Shown one piece after another: positions 10,834-20,519 of a DNA stretch of 64,000 bases (its first letter is position 1; each line of letters opens with the position of its first letter). The DNA is from Thysanoteuthis rhombus. Its lineage: Eukaryota; Mollusca; Cephalopoda; Oegopsida; Thysanoteuthidae. The translations under genes and the position numbers were made by a program. The notes beneath the pieces were generated by a model. The model did not search any database. It saw nothing but the letters and a program-made list of their open reading frames with translations, and was not told where the DNA came from. The DNA lies in the NCBI GenBank assembly GCA_963457665.1, contig OY735225.1, positions 3,210,086 to 3,274,085 on the forward strand, given 5' to 3'.

Positions 10834-10966
10834 AATAGTCAGTTATCAGCAGTTCCGTACTTGCTTCTTTGGCTTTTGATGTCACTCTCAGGGATCCTTG
10901 CTGACTTCCTCCGTTCAAATGGCTATCTCTCAACAACAGTTACGCGGAAAGTCATGAATTCCTCAG
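10834..10966 (+). CDS. SLC17-like transporter, exon with transmembrane helix 8
   Basis: The acceptor is TGTTTCAG and the donor CTCAG|GTAAAA. The exon gives 44 codons plus one base (phase 1 out): NSQLSAVPYLLLWLLMSLSG then ILADFLRSNGYLSTTVTRKV and MNSS. LSAVPYLLLWLLMSLSGILADFL is helix 8 with the conserved (S/G)xLADxLR loop motif, which is repeated in both halves of major-facilitator proteins. The loop LSTTVTRK matches the family's LSTxxxRKxF. The residual G combines with GC of the exon at 18280 to make glycine (GMILPAI). Confidence 0.9.
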
Positions 10967-11094
10967 GTAAAAATCTTTATTTTCATTTTCCATGCTTTGT
11001 TCTATGCAACTGCACCAACGTTTGCGAGTCACATTACAAATAGTCGTCTTCATAAAACGAAAGAGTTTTTTAGAAGAATAATTTAAAAGCAAAC

Positions 11095-11500
11095 AAGTCT
11101 GGTTAATCAATCAATAGAAACTGTCACATGGTCAACGTCTTTTGAATAAGTTGCTTCTCTCCCTTTTGTTGGATAGTGATCACTGAATTTTCAAAAAACA
11201 AACATGAATGCTACTGGACACTAATTAAGGGATAAATTTAGTTCAAAAATATTTTATTAATTGAATCCCCCATTAAAAACCTATTTAAGGCAGGAATTTT
11301 CAAAAAATAAAAATTTTTTTCCTAATTCCTAGATATATTGAGGAGTAAATGTTGAAATTTCAGACCTCTAGTTCCATTGGTGTGGCCTATACTTGTGATA
11401 CATACATACAAAGCCAGTCAGCCAGCTGGACTAACTTGAAAACTGAAGAAACTTATTTTGATAGTTTTCATTAATGGTTTCAATATAATTCAACAGGCCA
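11095..11500 (+). mobile_element. MITE-A, copy 1
   Basis: Starts TCTGGTTAATCAATCAATAG-AAACTGTCA and ends near TTTTGATAGTTTTCATTAAT. Internal boxes shared by the family are TTGTTGGATAGTGATCACTG, TTCAAAAA, a GGACC-AATTTAG-like phrase, the CTAGTTCCATTGGTG region and a CCAGCCAGCTGGACTAACTT-like stretch. The common GAAACTGTCA near one end and TGACAGTTTC near the other act as subterminal inverted repeats. There is no coding capacity. Confidence 0.75.
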
Positions 11501-11587
11501 CCATCAGTCAATGTTGACAATGGTTATAGCTGCTATTCAGTCGCTTCTTTCTTTATCAACCATTGAAATAACAATCGACAAGATGTT

Positions 11588-11945
11588 TGGTTATGTGAAA
11601 GAATGCAGGGAGAGTTGAATTCTTGCCTTCCCCATGGGCATTAGTATTGTACGATTGGTGCCAGGAATGAGTTCAAGGAGAAGTAGATTCTTGCCTTTCA
11701 AAAAAGAACCAGTATAGTATGATTGATGGGGGAACAGAGCGCAGGGTAGGGTGGATTTTTGCCTTTTCAGAGCTCAAAAAGCGAGTGATAGTTTGAAAAA
11801 GTTTCGGAAGCACTGATCTCAAGTACTTATTCATAGAAGCATGCATGGCGTGGTGCAAAAAGTTCAGTATGGTACGATTAGTGGTGGGGAAGAATGCAGG
11901 GAGAGGTTGTTTTTTGCCTTTCCCAAGGGCATGAAAGTGATATGA
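11588..11945 (+). repeat. Degenerate tandem repeat, about four units
   Basis: Units of roughly 75-140 bp share GAATGCAGGGAGAG, a TTGCCTTTCCCAAGGGCAT-like phrase and a TATGGTACGATTGGTG-like phrase. They occur near 11600, 11690, 11750 and 11890. Divergence is high, so the array is old. Confidence 0.7.
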
Positions 11946-12229
11946 TTTGACCCTACTGGAATTTAAGCTCAGTTTGCTGTTACACTTGTCTAAATTTACT
12001 CTTTATAATCTATGTCTGATCAAAGCATTAGCTTTAGTGGCTGCACCCTGAGGGCTTTGCCAGCCGGTGGGCCTCCAGAGAATCGAGTAAAGAGTTATTT
12101 CATTTGTGAATGCTAATTCCGGGTATTAGTACTCGAGATCAGTGTGTCAAAAACTTTTTCAAACTACCGCGCCAGGCTGTTAGCCAGGAATTTGATTCCC
12201 CCCACCGTTTTCATAGGATTAGGGAGTTT
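11946..12229. other. No recognised feature
   Basis: Mixed-composition intron DNA containing CTGCACCCTGAGGGCTTTGC. Two overlapping short frames (12110-12341) run into the next duplication and look fortuitous. Confidence 0.5.
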
Positions 12230-12460
12230 TCCAAGGTCTGCATTTTTGTATTTATATTCATTTTGTATTTTTGGAAAAAGCCCCAGAAATGCCAAAAATA
12301 CGTTTGACTTAATTGGGAAATCGGTTTCTATTGGGAATTAGCCGTTGTATTTATGTTTATTTTGTATTTTAAAAAAAGTCAAAAGTGACCCAAAACACAC
12401 TCAGCTTAATTGAGGAATTGGAATTGGGTTTCTTTTGGGAATTGGCTGTTATACACCATG
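12230..12460 (+). repeat. Tandem duplication, about 107-bp period
   Basis: TTTGTATTTATATTCATTTT...TATTGGGAATTAGCCGT is followed by TTGTATTTATGTTTATTTTG...TTTTGGGAATTGGCTGT. The two diverged copies lie head to tail. Confidence 0.75.
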
Positions 12461-12957
12461 ATTTTATCAGCACCTCCAGTGAAGTTGGACAAAAATGATA
12501 CAATAAAAATTGGATTTTGATCAATCCCTTCTTTAATATTAGCATTTATCTTATGATCAGAACCAGGAGAAAGTAAAAATATTTTAACTTTAAATAGCTT
12601 GACTGTAAGTTTAGCTTTTCAGGCGTACAACTTGATGGGTAGGGGGTATCGATTTGTATTCTTTGCCCCCCTTGCCATACCTTCGAATGCTCACCTTGGG
12701 TCTTCCAATGCCCCAAAATGGAGGTAGCTCCTAAATCTTAAATCATCCCTCAGATTAGGTTTCAATTAGTGTATTGTGTATTTTTGGAGTAAACATGCTT
12801 CATCAAAAAGGAACTCTGTACTATATACATATATATCGTATGACAGGTTGTGATGTGTAAAAACAGCTGAATTAGTCCTGACTTGCACGATTGAAAACAA
12901 TAATTCATTGATATTTTTCGAGAAATTTTTTTCAGGAAATTACTCAGAGCGAATGTT
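12461..12957. other. No recognised feature
   Basis: Intron DNA with no convincing ORF or repeat. A C-rich patch, TTTGCCCCCCTTGCC, lies near 12662. Confidence 0.5.

Positions 12958-13027
<70 letters not shown>
12958..13027. repeat. (TA)n microsatellite
   Basis: About 35 uninterrupted TA units. Confidence 0.97.
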
Positions 13028-13029
<2 letters not shown>

Positions 13030-13180
13030 CTGACAGAATAACTCAATTCAGATTCCGGCCGCAACCACGTTTCCTTTAATTGTTTATTCTATTTATGCTG
13101 ACGTGGCCAATTGATGCATCCTCCGTCATTTCAAATAGAGTTCTAAATAATATAATGCATTCAAAATTATATATATATAA
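13028..13180 (+). mobile_element. SINE family 2, 3' part
   Basis: Begins with a B-box-like CAATTCAGATTCCGGCCGC, then TTTAATTGTTTATTCTATTT and ATTTCAAATAGAGTTCTAAA. This matches the body of the - strand copy at 4290-4525 and the copy at 15490-15700. The A-box half is missing or replaced by the microsatellite. Confidence 0.6.
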
Positions 13181-13963
13181 TGTGTGTGCATGTGTGTTAT
13201 GATATACTTTATTTATCTATAACTCACTTTATTTATTTTATTTATCAATTTTATTTTATCTTATTTTCATCCTATCCTCAAGTCTAACCCCCCCCCTTAT
13301 CTCACTCTGTTCTTGCTTTTTCTTCCATTCTTTTCTTGTTTATTAGCCCCTCCCTCTATTTCTTCCTTTTCCCTCCTTTCTCCCTTTGAGTTGTTGCAGA
13401 CAAAAAAAACTCCTGACTGATAAACAGCAAGGAAGAAAAATCAGAAAACCTAATGCCCACGCTCATCTACCTGTCAAAAACCAGAAAAATGAAAATAAAG
13501 GTAGATACATAGAACAAATGAATAAAAATTAAAATAAGCAGAAAATAGAGCCAGAAAAGAAATGAAATATATAAATAAATGAAAATCCCAAATCCTGTGT
13601 GTTTTGAAAAATAATGTAAATCTGTATACTTAATAATATGCTATTGTGTTGAAACAACAGATCAATTGTCATAACTCATATAATAAAAGTATTAATTAGC
13701 CCTGTTTTATTTAATCATTGTTATTTAACTTAAATCATCCGTTTTTTTTTTTTTCAAATATGGAGCACTATGTATTTCATACAAACACGTAGAAACAAAC
13801 TATATTGTATAATGATGTATGAATTATTCCATTTTTTATTTTGGTAATATATATAATAATCAGAGATTAGTAAATAATCCTTAGCGGTAAGTTTGCAGTC
13901 TGATAAGGAAAAAAGCACAGTGAAATTTTCTGATCAAAATTTAGTTAATAACTACTAAGACAT
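13181..13963. other. Intron DNA with pyrimidine-rich tract, no gene
   Basis: A C/T-rich stretch spans about 13230-13400, including CCCCCCC near 13288. The rest is AT-rich with no recognised repeat or ORF. Confidence 0.5.
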
Positions 13964-14308
13964 TGATGACTGAATTTATATGAGTAAAAGGTCTTGTCAG
14001 AAAATGCTGGAAACTTTTGCATTGACTTAATATCATGGAAGACACGATTTGGCTGGAAGATGGCATAAGGTCATGAAAAGTTGGAGAAGATACTTTAATT
14101 GAATAATGATGCTATGAATTTATGTGAACGGGAGATTTTGTCAAAAATACTGGAAACTTTTGCATTGACTTAATATCATGGAAGACACGATTTGGCTGGA
14201 AGATGGCATAAGGTCATGAAAAGTTGGAGAAGATACTTTAATTGAATAATGATGCTATGAATTTATGTGAACGGGAGATTTTGTCAAAAATACTGGAAAC
14301 TTTTGCAT
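13964..14308 (+). repeat. 143-bp tandem repeat, about 2.4 copies
   Basis: Bases 14007-14149 and 14150-14292 appear identical by eye (unit begins CTGGAAACTTTTGCATTGAC). A diverged partial unit precedes them (from about 13964) and a partial unit follows (to 14308). The identity of the central pair implies recent duplication. Confidence 0.95.
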
Positions 14309-14925
14309 CAACCTTACACACACACACTATGTTTAGCAATAGGAAGTATGCATAGTTATATAAAATGCACCCCAATTTGAGCAGACTGTCTCCTATGGAG
14401 CCAATTTTTTATAAGAAAAAAAAATGTTATACACCCTCAAATGCTCAATATATATATCTCCAGAACAAATCAAGAATGCAATATAATATAACATCCAATG
14501 TATGATGGGCTTATTTCATAAAGTGTTTGGTACATTAAACATTAAGTTTACTTAGAATAAAGCTTAGAATATAATGGAGTAAGGATTCACTACACAAACA
14601 TGTTTACTCTATTATATGTATATAAATGTATTTTCTATGTTTTTGATAAAGGGGAAAAAAAGTGGGACCTTCTATTTCTTCAGACATAGAGACAGCCTGG
14701 AGTAATTCTTTAAAAAAAACTCCGAAAACTAGAATGCATCAACTCAAAACAAAGTAAACAATTTTTCTGCCCTGAAAAAGACTAGATACACAGTTGGGAT
14801 CTTGCAGGGAGAAGAAGTCTAGACGCAATAAATAGCAGCCCTACCCTTCTTTTTTTTTTCTTTCAAAAAGTTTTTGACTAGGACGTGGACTCCAGGCTTC
14901 TACATAATTAGGTCCTGAGGGGTAG
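14309..14925. other. No recognised feature
   Basis: AT-rich intron DNA with a short CACACACACA run near 14319 and short poly(A) tracts. No gene seen. Confidence 0.5.
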
Positions 14926-15485
14926 CAGACCTCTATAGTCAGTGCGCCTCTGTTATGTTAGAGCGTCTTGGATTTTTGCATAAAGTTGCTGACAGCTGTA
15001 CTAGCCAGTGTATCTGTGCTTAATAATGACAAAGAGTTATCAGAAGGTTCTGTGATTAAAGCTGTAGACAGCTGTACTGTCGCAATCCTCCTTCAAAGGG
15101 TTTGTAAAACTCTCTGGCCAGCTCGGTATCCACCAAGTGAAGATTGTTCACTTCCACTGGTCAAACCATAGGTCAGCCTTACTGTCAAAATACTCCCTCA
15201 AAGGGGCGGCAGACCCTCTCAGCTAGCTCGACAGTCCTGTCAAACCTACAACCTTGGAATCCTGCTCCTATCTGTGCCACCTTGAGGGACCATGGGATGC
15301 TCACCCTTGCTTTAAAGTGGGGGGATGGCCTTGAGCAAGCAGGCTTCACCTTAAAGATCCATTGCCCATGCTGGGGGATAGTTTGCACACAGGCTTTGCT
15401 ATCTATGGTCCTATGACCCCCCCCCCCAACAATCTCTATTCGTGGAGCCAAGCTATCCATTCACATATATGTATATCTATATGAA
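14926..15485 (+). repeat. Dispersed repeat family F, copy 2, with internal duplication
   Basis: The part from about 15160 matches 10470-10775 (CAAACCTACAACCTTGGA, GGGACCATGGGATGC, CTTCACCTTAAAGA, GGAGCCAAGC). Upstream, CTGTACTGTCGCAATCCTCC and CCTTACTGTCAAAATACTCC with similar following text are two diverged units about 110 bp apart. Overlapping ORFs of 90 and 91 residues on the two strands are by-products of the higher GC content, not genes. Confidence 0.7.
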
Positions 15486-15489
15486 TATG

Positions 15490-15700
15490 TAAAGAAATGG
15501 ATATGTGTGCTCCAACAGAACGTTTATAAATCGCGTTATATTATATAGAAAATATAGAATTGAAATTCCTACTGCAGCCCTATTTTCTTTTATTGTTTTT
15601 TCTATATATGTTGTCTAGGGTGAGTGATACATTAACTGTGTAACAAAATCATTTCAAATAAGTTTCTATATAGTATAACACAATCTATAATCATATATAT
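15490..15700 (+). mobile_element. SINE family 2, 3' part
   Basis: Contains TTGAAATTCCTACTGCAGCC (B-box side), TCTTTTATTGTTTTTTCTAT, GTCTAGGGTGAGTGATACAT and ATTTCAAATAAGTTTCTATA. It corresponds to the reverse complement of 4290-4440 and ends in (AT)n/(GT)n. Confidence 0.6.
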
Positions 15701-15735
15701 ATGTGTGTGTGTGTGTAAATAAATATATCACTCAA

Positions 15736-15900
15736 ATTCAGCCTTACTGACCGTTCAGTTCTGTAGCTCAGAGGTAGGATATCGATCTCCGGAACTGAAG
15801 TGAAGGTTTCAATCCTGCCTGACAGTAGTGGATGGGTTAATGGAAAAGTCTATGGCCATACTGAAGAGATGTAATACATCTAAACAGCTGTCTGACACAA

Positions 15901-15903
<3 letters not shown>
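15736..15903 (+). mobile_element. tRNA-derived SINE (family 1), copy 2
   Basis: Better preserved than copy 1. The A box TAGCTCAGAGG (15764-15774) and B box GGTTTCAATCC (15805-15815) sit in a region that can be drawn as a tRNA-like head beginning after CCGTTCAGTTC. The tail TGGATGGGTTAATGGAAAAG...CTGACACAATGA runs into a long (AT)n, as in copy 1. The shared (AT)n 3' end suggests an AT-type tail instead of poly(A). Confidence 0.85.
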
Positions 15904-15959
<56 letters not shown>

Positions 15960-16057
15960 GTTGGTTGTTGGTTTCTTAATATATATATATATATATATAT
16001 ATATACATTGTTGGTTTCTTAATATATGTATATATATATAAAGAAACCAACAACCAA
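15903..16057. repeat. (AT)n with 17-bp perfect inverted repeat
   Basis: TTGGTTGTTGGTTTCTT (15961-15977) is exactly complementary to 16041-16057. The interior is mostly (AT)n, which is itself self-complementary, plus one more TTGTTGGTTTCTT copy near 16009. The segment could extrude as a long hairpin. Confidence 0.95.
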
Positions 16058-16064
16058 AACCATC

Positions 16065-16470
16065 AAGATAGTTTTCGAGCTAGTCTCGCTACGTACATAT
16101 GTATGTATGTATGTATGTATGATGCATACAGTTTGCACCAATGGAACTAGAGAGCTGAAAATTTAAACATTTACCCCTTATGCTGTCTAGAAAAACGTTT
16201 TGTTTTTGTTTTTTGTTTTTTGAAAATCCTCTTCCAAAATTGTTCTTCAGTAGGGGAGGGTTCAATTTGCAATGTAAGTTTATGCTACAATGATCCTTTA
16301 GTTTGTGTTGAGTAGCATGCTTGTTTTTGAAAATTAAGACTTTTAGTGATCACTGTCCAACAAAGTGTGAGAGAAGTAACTTATCCCCAAGACAGCATGT
16401 TGCCAGAAGACGTTGGCCACGTGACAGTCTCTATTGAGTGACTAGCCAGATTTGTTCTCTTTGTTGTTTT
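16065..16470 (-). mobile_element. MITE-A, copy 2
   Basis: Reverse orientation. It contains CCAATGGAACTAGAGAGCTG, GATCACTGTCCAACAAAGTG and, at its right end, CACGTGACAGTCTCTATTGA followed by GTGACTAGCCAGATTTG. A CATGTATGTATG run sits at the left end. Confidence 0.75.
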
Positions 16471-17364
16471 CAAATTGTTTCATAACAGAAGTACTGAATG
16501 AATTGCAAGCAACAGACCTTATCATTTTGAAAGTGTTATTTATTTGTTATGTTTATGAAACCAATACACGAATAAAGCTTTCACTAAAGAAGAGGTCATC
16601 AAACTGGGTTAACACAGTGAAAGTGATAAGTAGCAAAAATCTCACTCAAATTGTTTTTGTAACTTATCAGCTTAAATTGGCTTCTCTTTACCGGAGTCAA
16701 CTTACGTTTATCCTCGTATAATCCTGTCTGTAAGCGGTTGTAAATTTGGGAAGTGTTTGAAATCCAGTCCCTTGAATCCGTGTTTCGGTGAATTTACTGT
16801 GTCCAACTTGTCAAGGCAGTGAATGCTTTTATTTACTTCTGAAGTTGGAAGAGGTCTAGTTACCCACCTGTGTCCGTCTGTCCTTTCTATATCCTCAAAA
16901 GTTGTTGAAGGGTAGGCCATGAGCTACGAAAGAATTGATTCAACTTGGGGGTGGAAGTGAGGAATTTGTTTTTGTTTTTGTTTTACTTTGAGATTTTTTC
17001 TATTATTCTGCAGTAGAGAACACTACCCAAAAGACCAAACTTTTAAAAACAGTTTAATTTTTTTTTTTTAATCACTTCTCTTTCTGCTTAACCCTTTCAT
17101 GATGAACATTTTAGGGTGTTTATTTCCTGAATCAAAATGTCCATGTGATATGGGGACTGGAGTCTTGAATGGTTCAAAGACATAATGACCAGATTAAAAT
17201 GTGATGACTAGTGCACTAAAATTATTCTCTATATATAGCTGTAAAAAAATCTCTAAATACACAAGGCAAGCTTACATTATTTGTCAGATCTCATCCTGAA
17301 AGCTAGAATGCTGTTGCATAAAAACATATATATGTATATACAATATAAATTTATTTATGTAGTC
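16471..17364. other. No recognised feature
   Basis: Intron DNA with two short ORFs (16452-16721 +, 16920-16708 -) that show no known motif. No repeat structure was identified. Confidence 0.5.
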
Positions 17365-17650
17365 AAAATCCTGGCTAGCAATTGGAGAAGAATTTTTCCA
17401 CTTTATACAGATATGATTTCTCCGCAGAAATAACTCAGAAATAGCAAAAAGTTGTAATTGTAACCTTAGTTGTTGCCACTGATCTGGCGAAATTGGTGCT
17501 GCCAGTTAAAATCCTCACTAGTAAGTGGAGAAGAATTTTCCCACTTTATAACAACCATTAAAATTCCACATTTAGCTCAGAAATAGCTAAAATAGTACTC
17601 TAGGTTGTTGGCACTTATCCCACAAAATAGGTGCTACCAGGGGTGAAAAG
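17365..17650 (+). repeat. Diverged tandem duplication, 143-bp period
   Basis: AAAATCCTGGCTAGCAATTG (17365) and AAAATCCTCACTAGTAAGTG (17508) begin two units. Both continue GAGAAGAATTTT-CCCACTTTATA, ...CTCAGAAATAGC..., ...TTGTTG-CACT and GGTGCT-CCAG. Divergence is roughly a quarter by eye. The same period as the 14.0 kb array appears to be coincidence, since the units are unrelated. Confidence 0.8.
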
Positions 17651-17814
17651 TTCAGGATAGACTCACTCTTGTTTTAAAAATGTAACAAGGACGTCTGAAT
17701 GATTGTGGTTCAGTCCAAAATTAAGTGTTATTTTATAAACGAGTTGACTCTGAAGAAAAAAAAATCTTTGAAAATGGTATGGGATTTCTAATTAGGAACC
17801 GTGAACCAAAATTG

Positions 17815-18225
17815 TCAACATCAATGTATGTTTCTCCAGTTTTTAAGTGGTTTTTGCTGGCGCACATATGATCTGTACCAATAGTTGGAGGACTGAAAAT
17901 TTAAGCATTTACTCCTTATTATGTCTACAAAAAATAGTTTTGTTGCTTTTTCAAAATTCCAAAATCCCAAAATATATTTCTATGGGGGGGGGGTTAATTC
18001 ACAATGTAAGTTTTTGCTAAATTGATCCCTTAGTTTGTCTAGCTTTCTCATTAGTGTTTCGAAAAATTCAGACTTTTTTTTATTGATCATTGCCCAACAG
18101 AAGGTGAGAGAAGTTACTCGTTTATTGATCACCCCTTTTTCCAATGTTTTTTAATTGATCATCCCCAACTTGGTATGATGGCAAAAGACAGTTTCTATTG
18201 ACTGACCAATCAAAGCTGTTTTGTA
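17815..18225 (-). mobile_element. MITE-A, copy 3, next to an exon
   Basis: Reverse orientation. It contains ACCAATAGTTGGAGGACTGA, CAATGTAAGTTTTTGCTAAA, GATCATTGCCCAACAGAAGG and, at its right end, GACAGTTTCTATTGACTGAC. It ends about 55 bp before the exon at 18280, so it probably overlaps or abuts the region where branch point and polypyrimidine signals lie. Confidence 0.75.
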
Positions 18226-18279
18226 CTTGTTTTCCTTATTCTACACTCACTGTTCTAATTTCTCTTATCTGTTTTGTAG

Positions 18280-18435
18280 GCATGATTCTTCCAGCAATTC
18301 TGATGGTCGCCATCAAGTACGTTGGTTGTAGCCAGTCTGGGGCCTTAACCCTTGTCATTCTGGCAGTGGCTTTTTCTGCATTCTCTCAGGCAGGATACAA
18401 TTGTAACCATCTGGATGTGGCTCCAAATTTTGCTG
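18280..18435 (+). CDS. SLC17-like transporter, exon with helices 9 and 10
   Basis: The acceptor is TTTTGTAG and the donor GCTG|GTAAGC. The split glycine codon is followed by 51 codons and one further base. MILPAILMVAIKYVGC is helix 9 (family pattern GPAxxLVxxxxxGC). GALTLVILAVAFSAFSQAGY is helix 10. NCNHLDVAPNFA matches the strongly conserved (N/I)NHLDIAP(N/S)(Y/F)A motif at the end of helix 10. Phase 1 in and phase 1 out both fit the neighbouring exons. The following intron of 23340 bp is the longest in the window. Confidence 0.92.
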
Positions 18436-18544
18436 GTAAGCATACCTTTTGTTCTTGAGAGGATCACAATTTAAGAAAAGACATTTATTTTACTTTGGAT
18501 ATTTTATAAATCTAGAATTTTTGTCCAAATACTTCTTAAAATTG

Positions 18545-18865
18545 ATGACATTATTCTATACCTTGATCATAAATGAATCACCATAGCATGCGCATGAACC
18601 AGAACTAATTTTCTAAAAAATTATCCGAGATAAATAGATCTTTTATCCAAAATTATCTTTAAATAAAAGCACAATATTTGGGCATTGTTGGTCCAAAATG
18701 ACTGTAGAGACCCCAAAAAACATTTCTAGGTGGTGCCTAGTGGTACATACTTGCAAATTTTCAAGATTATATTCTTCAGATTGTGCACAGAAAGACACAC
18801 AAACAAAGGAAGAAGATTCTGTAGCCTATTTGTCTGAACGTGGTGATTTGATTACTAATTGGTAA
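18545..18865 (+). repeat. Dispersed repeat family B, copy 1 (MITE-like)
   Basis: Starts ATGAATCACCATAGCATG, with CATGAACCAGAACTAATTTT, repeated TAGATCTTTTATCCAAAATT-like text and GGGCATTGTTGGTCCAAAAT, and ends near ACGTGGTGATTTGATTACTA. The ends ATGAATCACCA and TGGTGATTTGAT are inverted. Other copies lie at 21605, 29280 (-) and 41115. No coding capacity. Confidence 0.7.
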
Positions 18866-19114
18866 ACTTAGTAAATATCTTATTATAGGTTTGGTCTAAG
18901 CTTAGTGGATAAAAAAAGTATTATTTTAAATTTCTGCATATTTAAAACAGAAATAAAAATCAAATACCCATCAAGTGACCTGGCATACAGTGTGCATTGA
19001 CAAAGACAGGATCTTTTTAGATATTTCTGTCGATGGAGAATTTAATAAGAAAATCATCCCAACCAAATGTAAACAATATAAAATGGGGAGGATTCAAGTT
19101 TCAGAATATACAGC

Positions 19115-19545
19115 AGATGAATTACAAACAGGTCTGGTTAGTTGCTCAATAGAAACTGTGATATGACCAAAGTTTTCTGGCAGCAACCTGTGTTGGGGGT
19201 AATCAATTAGAAAAAGGGGTGATCAGTGAATAAGTTACTTAGTGTGAATTTTCAAAAAAATTAGTATGGTGCTCAACTCAAACTAAGGAATCAATGTAGT
19301 ATAAACTTGCATTGCAAACTGAACCACCCACTGGAATCCTATTCAGCGGGGGGTGGATTTGAAAAAACACACAAAAACATTTTCCCAGACCTGAGTAAAT
19401 ATTTAGATTTTCAACCCTCTAATTCCATTAGTGGTTCAACCTGTACATGTTATGTATAAGTACTTAGCCAGCTAGCCAGACCAACGCAAAAACTGAAGAA
19501 ACCTATTTTGACAGTTTCAGTTGAGAGTTTCTCGTAATATGCAGC
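19115..19545 (+). mobile_element. MITE-A, copy 4
   Basis: Contains AGGTCTGGTTAGTTGCTCAA-TAGAAACTGTGA at the left, AGGAATCAATGTAGTATAAA and CTAATTCCATTAGTG inside, and TTTGACAGTTTCAGTTGAGA at the right. Near full length. Confidence 0.75.
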
Positions 19546-19734
19546 TGTTTCTGATTAACCTAAAATACACCAATTCCTTTCACATTAGATACACAAAAAT
19601 TGGTCAATGGTCCTTGTATACTTTCTGAAGGGTTTTAGCGGTACTTTCTGAAGGTGCCCCCCCCCTATCCTCACTAACTAGATTAACAGCTGTTCAAACC
19701 CCTATTAGAACAGACTGAATGACAGATTGTAGAG

Positions 19735-20474
19735 CAGTGTTACTCAGAGTGTGGTACATCCCAACAGTACCAGAAAGCGAACCATCGTCTGCAAATACGT
19801 AGCTCTTTTCTACATCTTTCATCTTCATCTTTATCCTTTTTGCATCCAAGATTTGCTAGACCTCTTTGTCTGTGGTGTTGCGGAGCCAATACTTTTTCAG
19901 GATTCGTTTAGTTGGTTACACCATTTTATTTTTTGCTGGCTAGTTTCATATATGATGTCTTGGGATCCGAGTTGTGAGGTCAAGCAGTTGTCTGACATTC
20001 TTGCAAAATGACCAGCCCATTGCTATTTGAGTTTTCTAGTGAATTTGATGGTATCTCTGATTCCTATTTTTTTTCTCTAATATACTGTCTTGTGATCTCT
20101 GTATGTGATATTGAGCATTATTCTCTCCTGTGCACATTCCATGGTTCTCAGTTGCTGTTTAAACTGTGTATTTGTAGATAACATTCTTGGACATCATTTT
20201 TACTGTAAAATGTATATAAAGCTCCCATAATGCCTGAATGACTTGGCTTTGTTAGACTTAAATGTGAAAAATTTCTTTCAAGAATAAATCAATTAAAATT
20301 TTCAACTTTTAATATATCTATTATATTTTCCAATAAAAATTAACATTACTCTGAATGTTCAATTAGTATTTTACTGATCAAATAATGATTTGGCACAAAT
20401 GTGCTACTTGGTCCCAGATGCATCAGAAAGAAAACCTTGTTGGTCCACAAGATCAGATAGCTTAAGTAACCCTG
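19735..20474. mobile_element. hAT-like non-autonomous element with 8-bp target duplication
   Basis: Left end CAGTGTTACTCAGAGTG and inverted right end CAGGGTTACTTAAGCTA are hAT-type terminal repeats. The flanking octamers TTGTAGAG (19727-19734) and CTGTAGAG (20475-20482) match at 7 of 8 positions, as expected for a hAT target duplication. An RTE-like LINE 3' fragment is nested inside (about 19810-20190, - strand), so the hAT-like element is the older of the two. No transposase coding sequence remains. Confidence 0.7.
19810..20190 (-). mobile_element. RTE-like LINE 3' fragment, nested
   Basis: The - strand matches the 3' region of the 45.8 kb RTE copy. Recognisable text includes TTGCAAAATGACCAGCCCAT (complement of the GHVARM-coding region), ACTGTCTTGTGATCTCTGTA and a GAGCATTATTCTCTCCTGTG-like stretch. 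The left end has a decayed CATCTTTCATCTTCATC, probably the remains of a (TCA)n tail. No intact frame. Confidence 0.75.
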
Positions 20475-20519
20475 CTGTAGAGTGAAATGAATCTGCTGAG
20501 AGCGCAGTTGATCTTGTCT

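Noticed and set aside
15144..15460. Overlapping 90- and 91-residue frames on both strands
   Set aside because: They lie in repeat family F, whose other copy (10.5 kb) does not keep either frame open.
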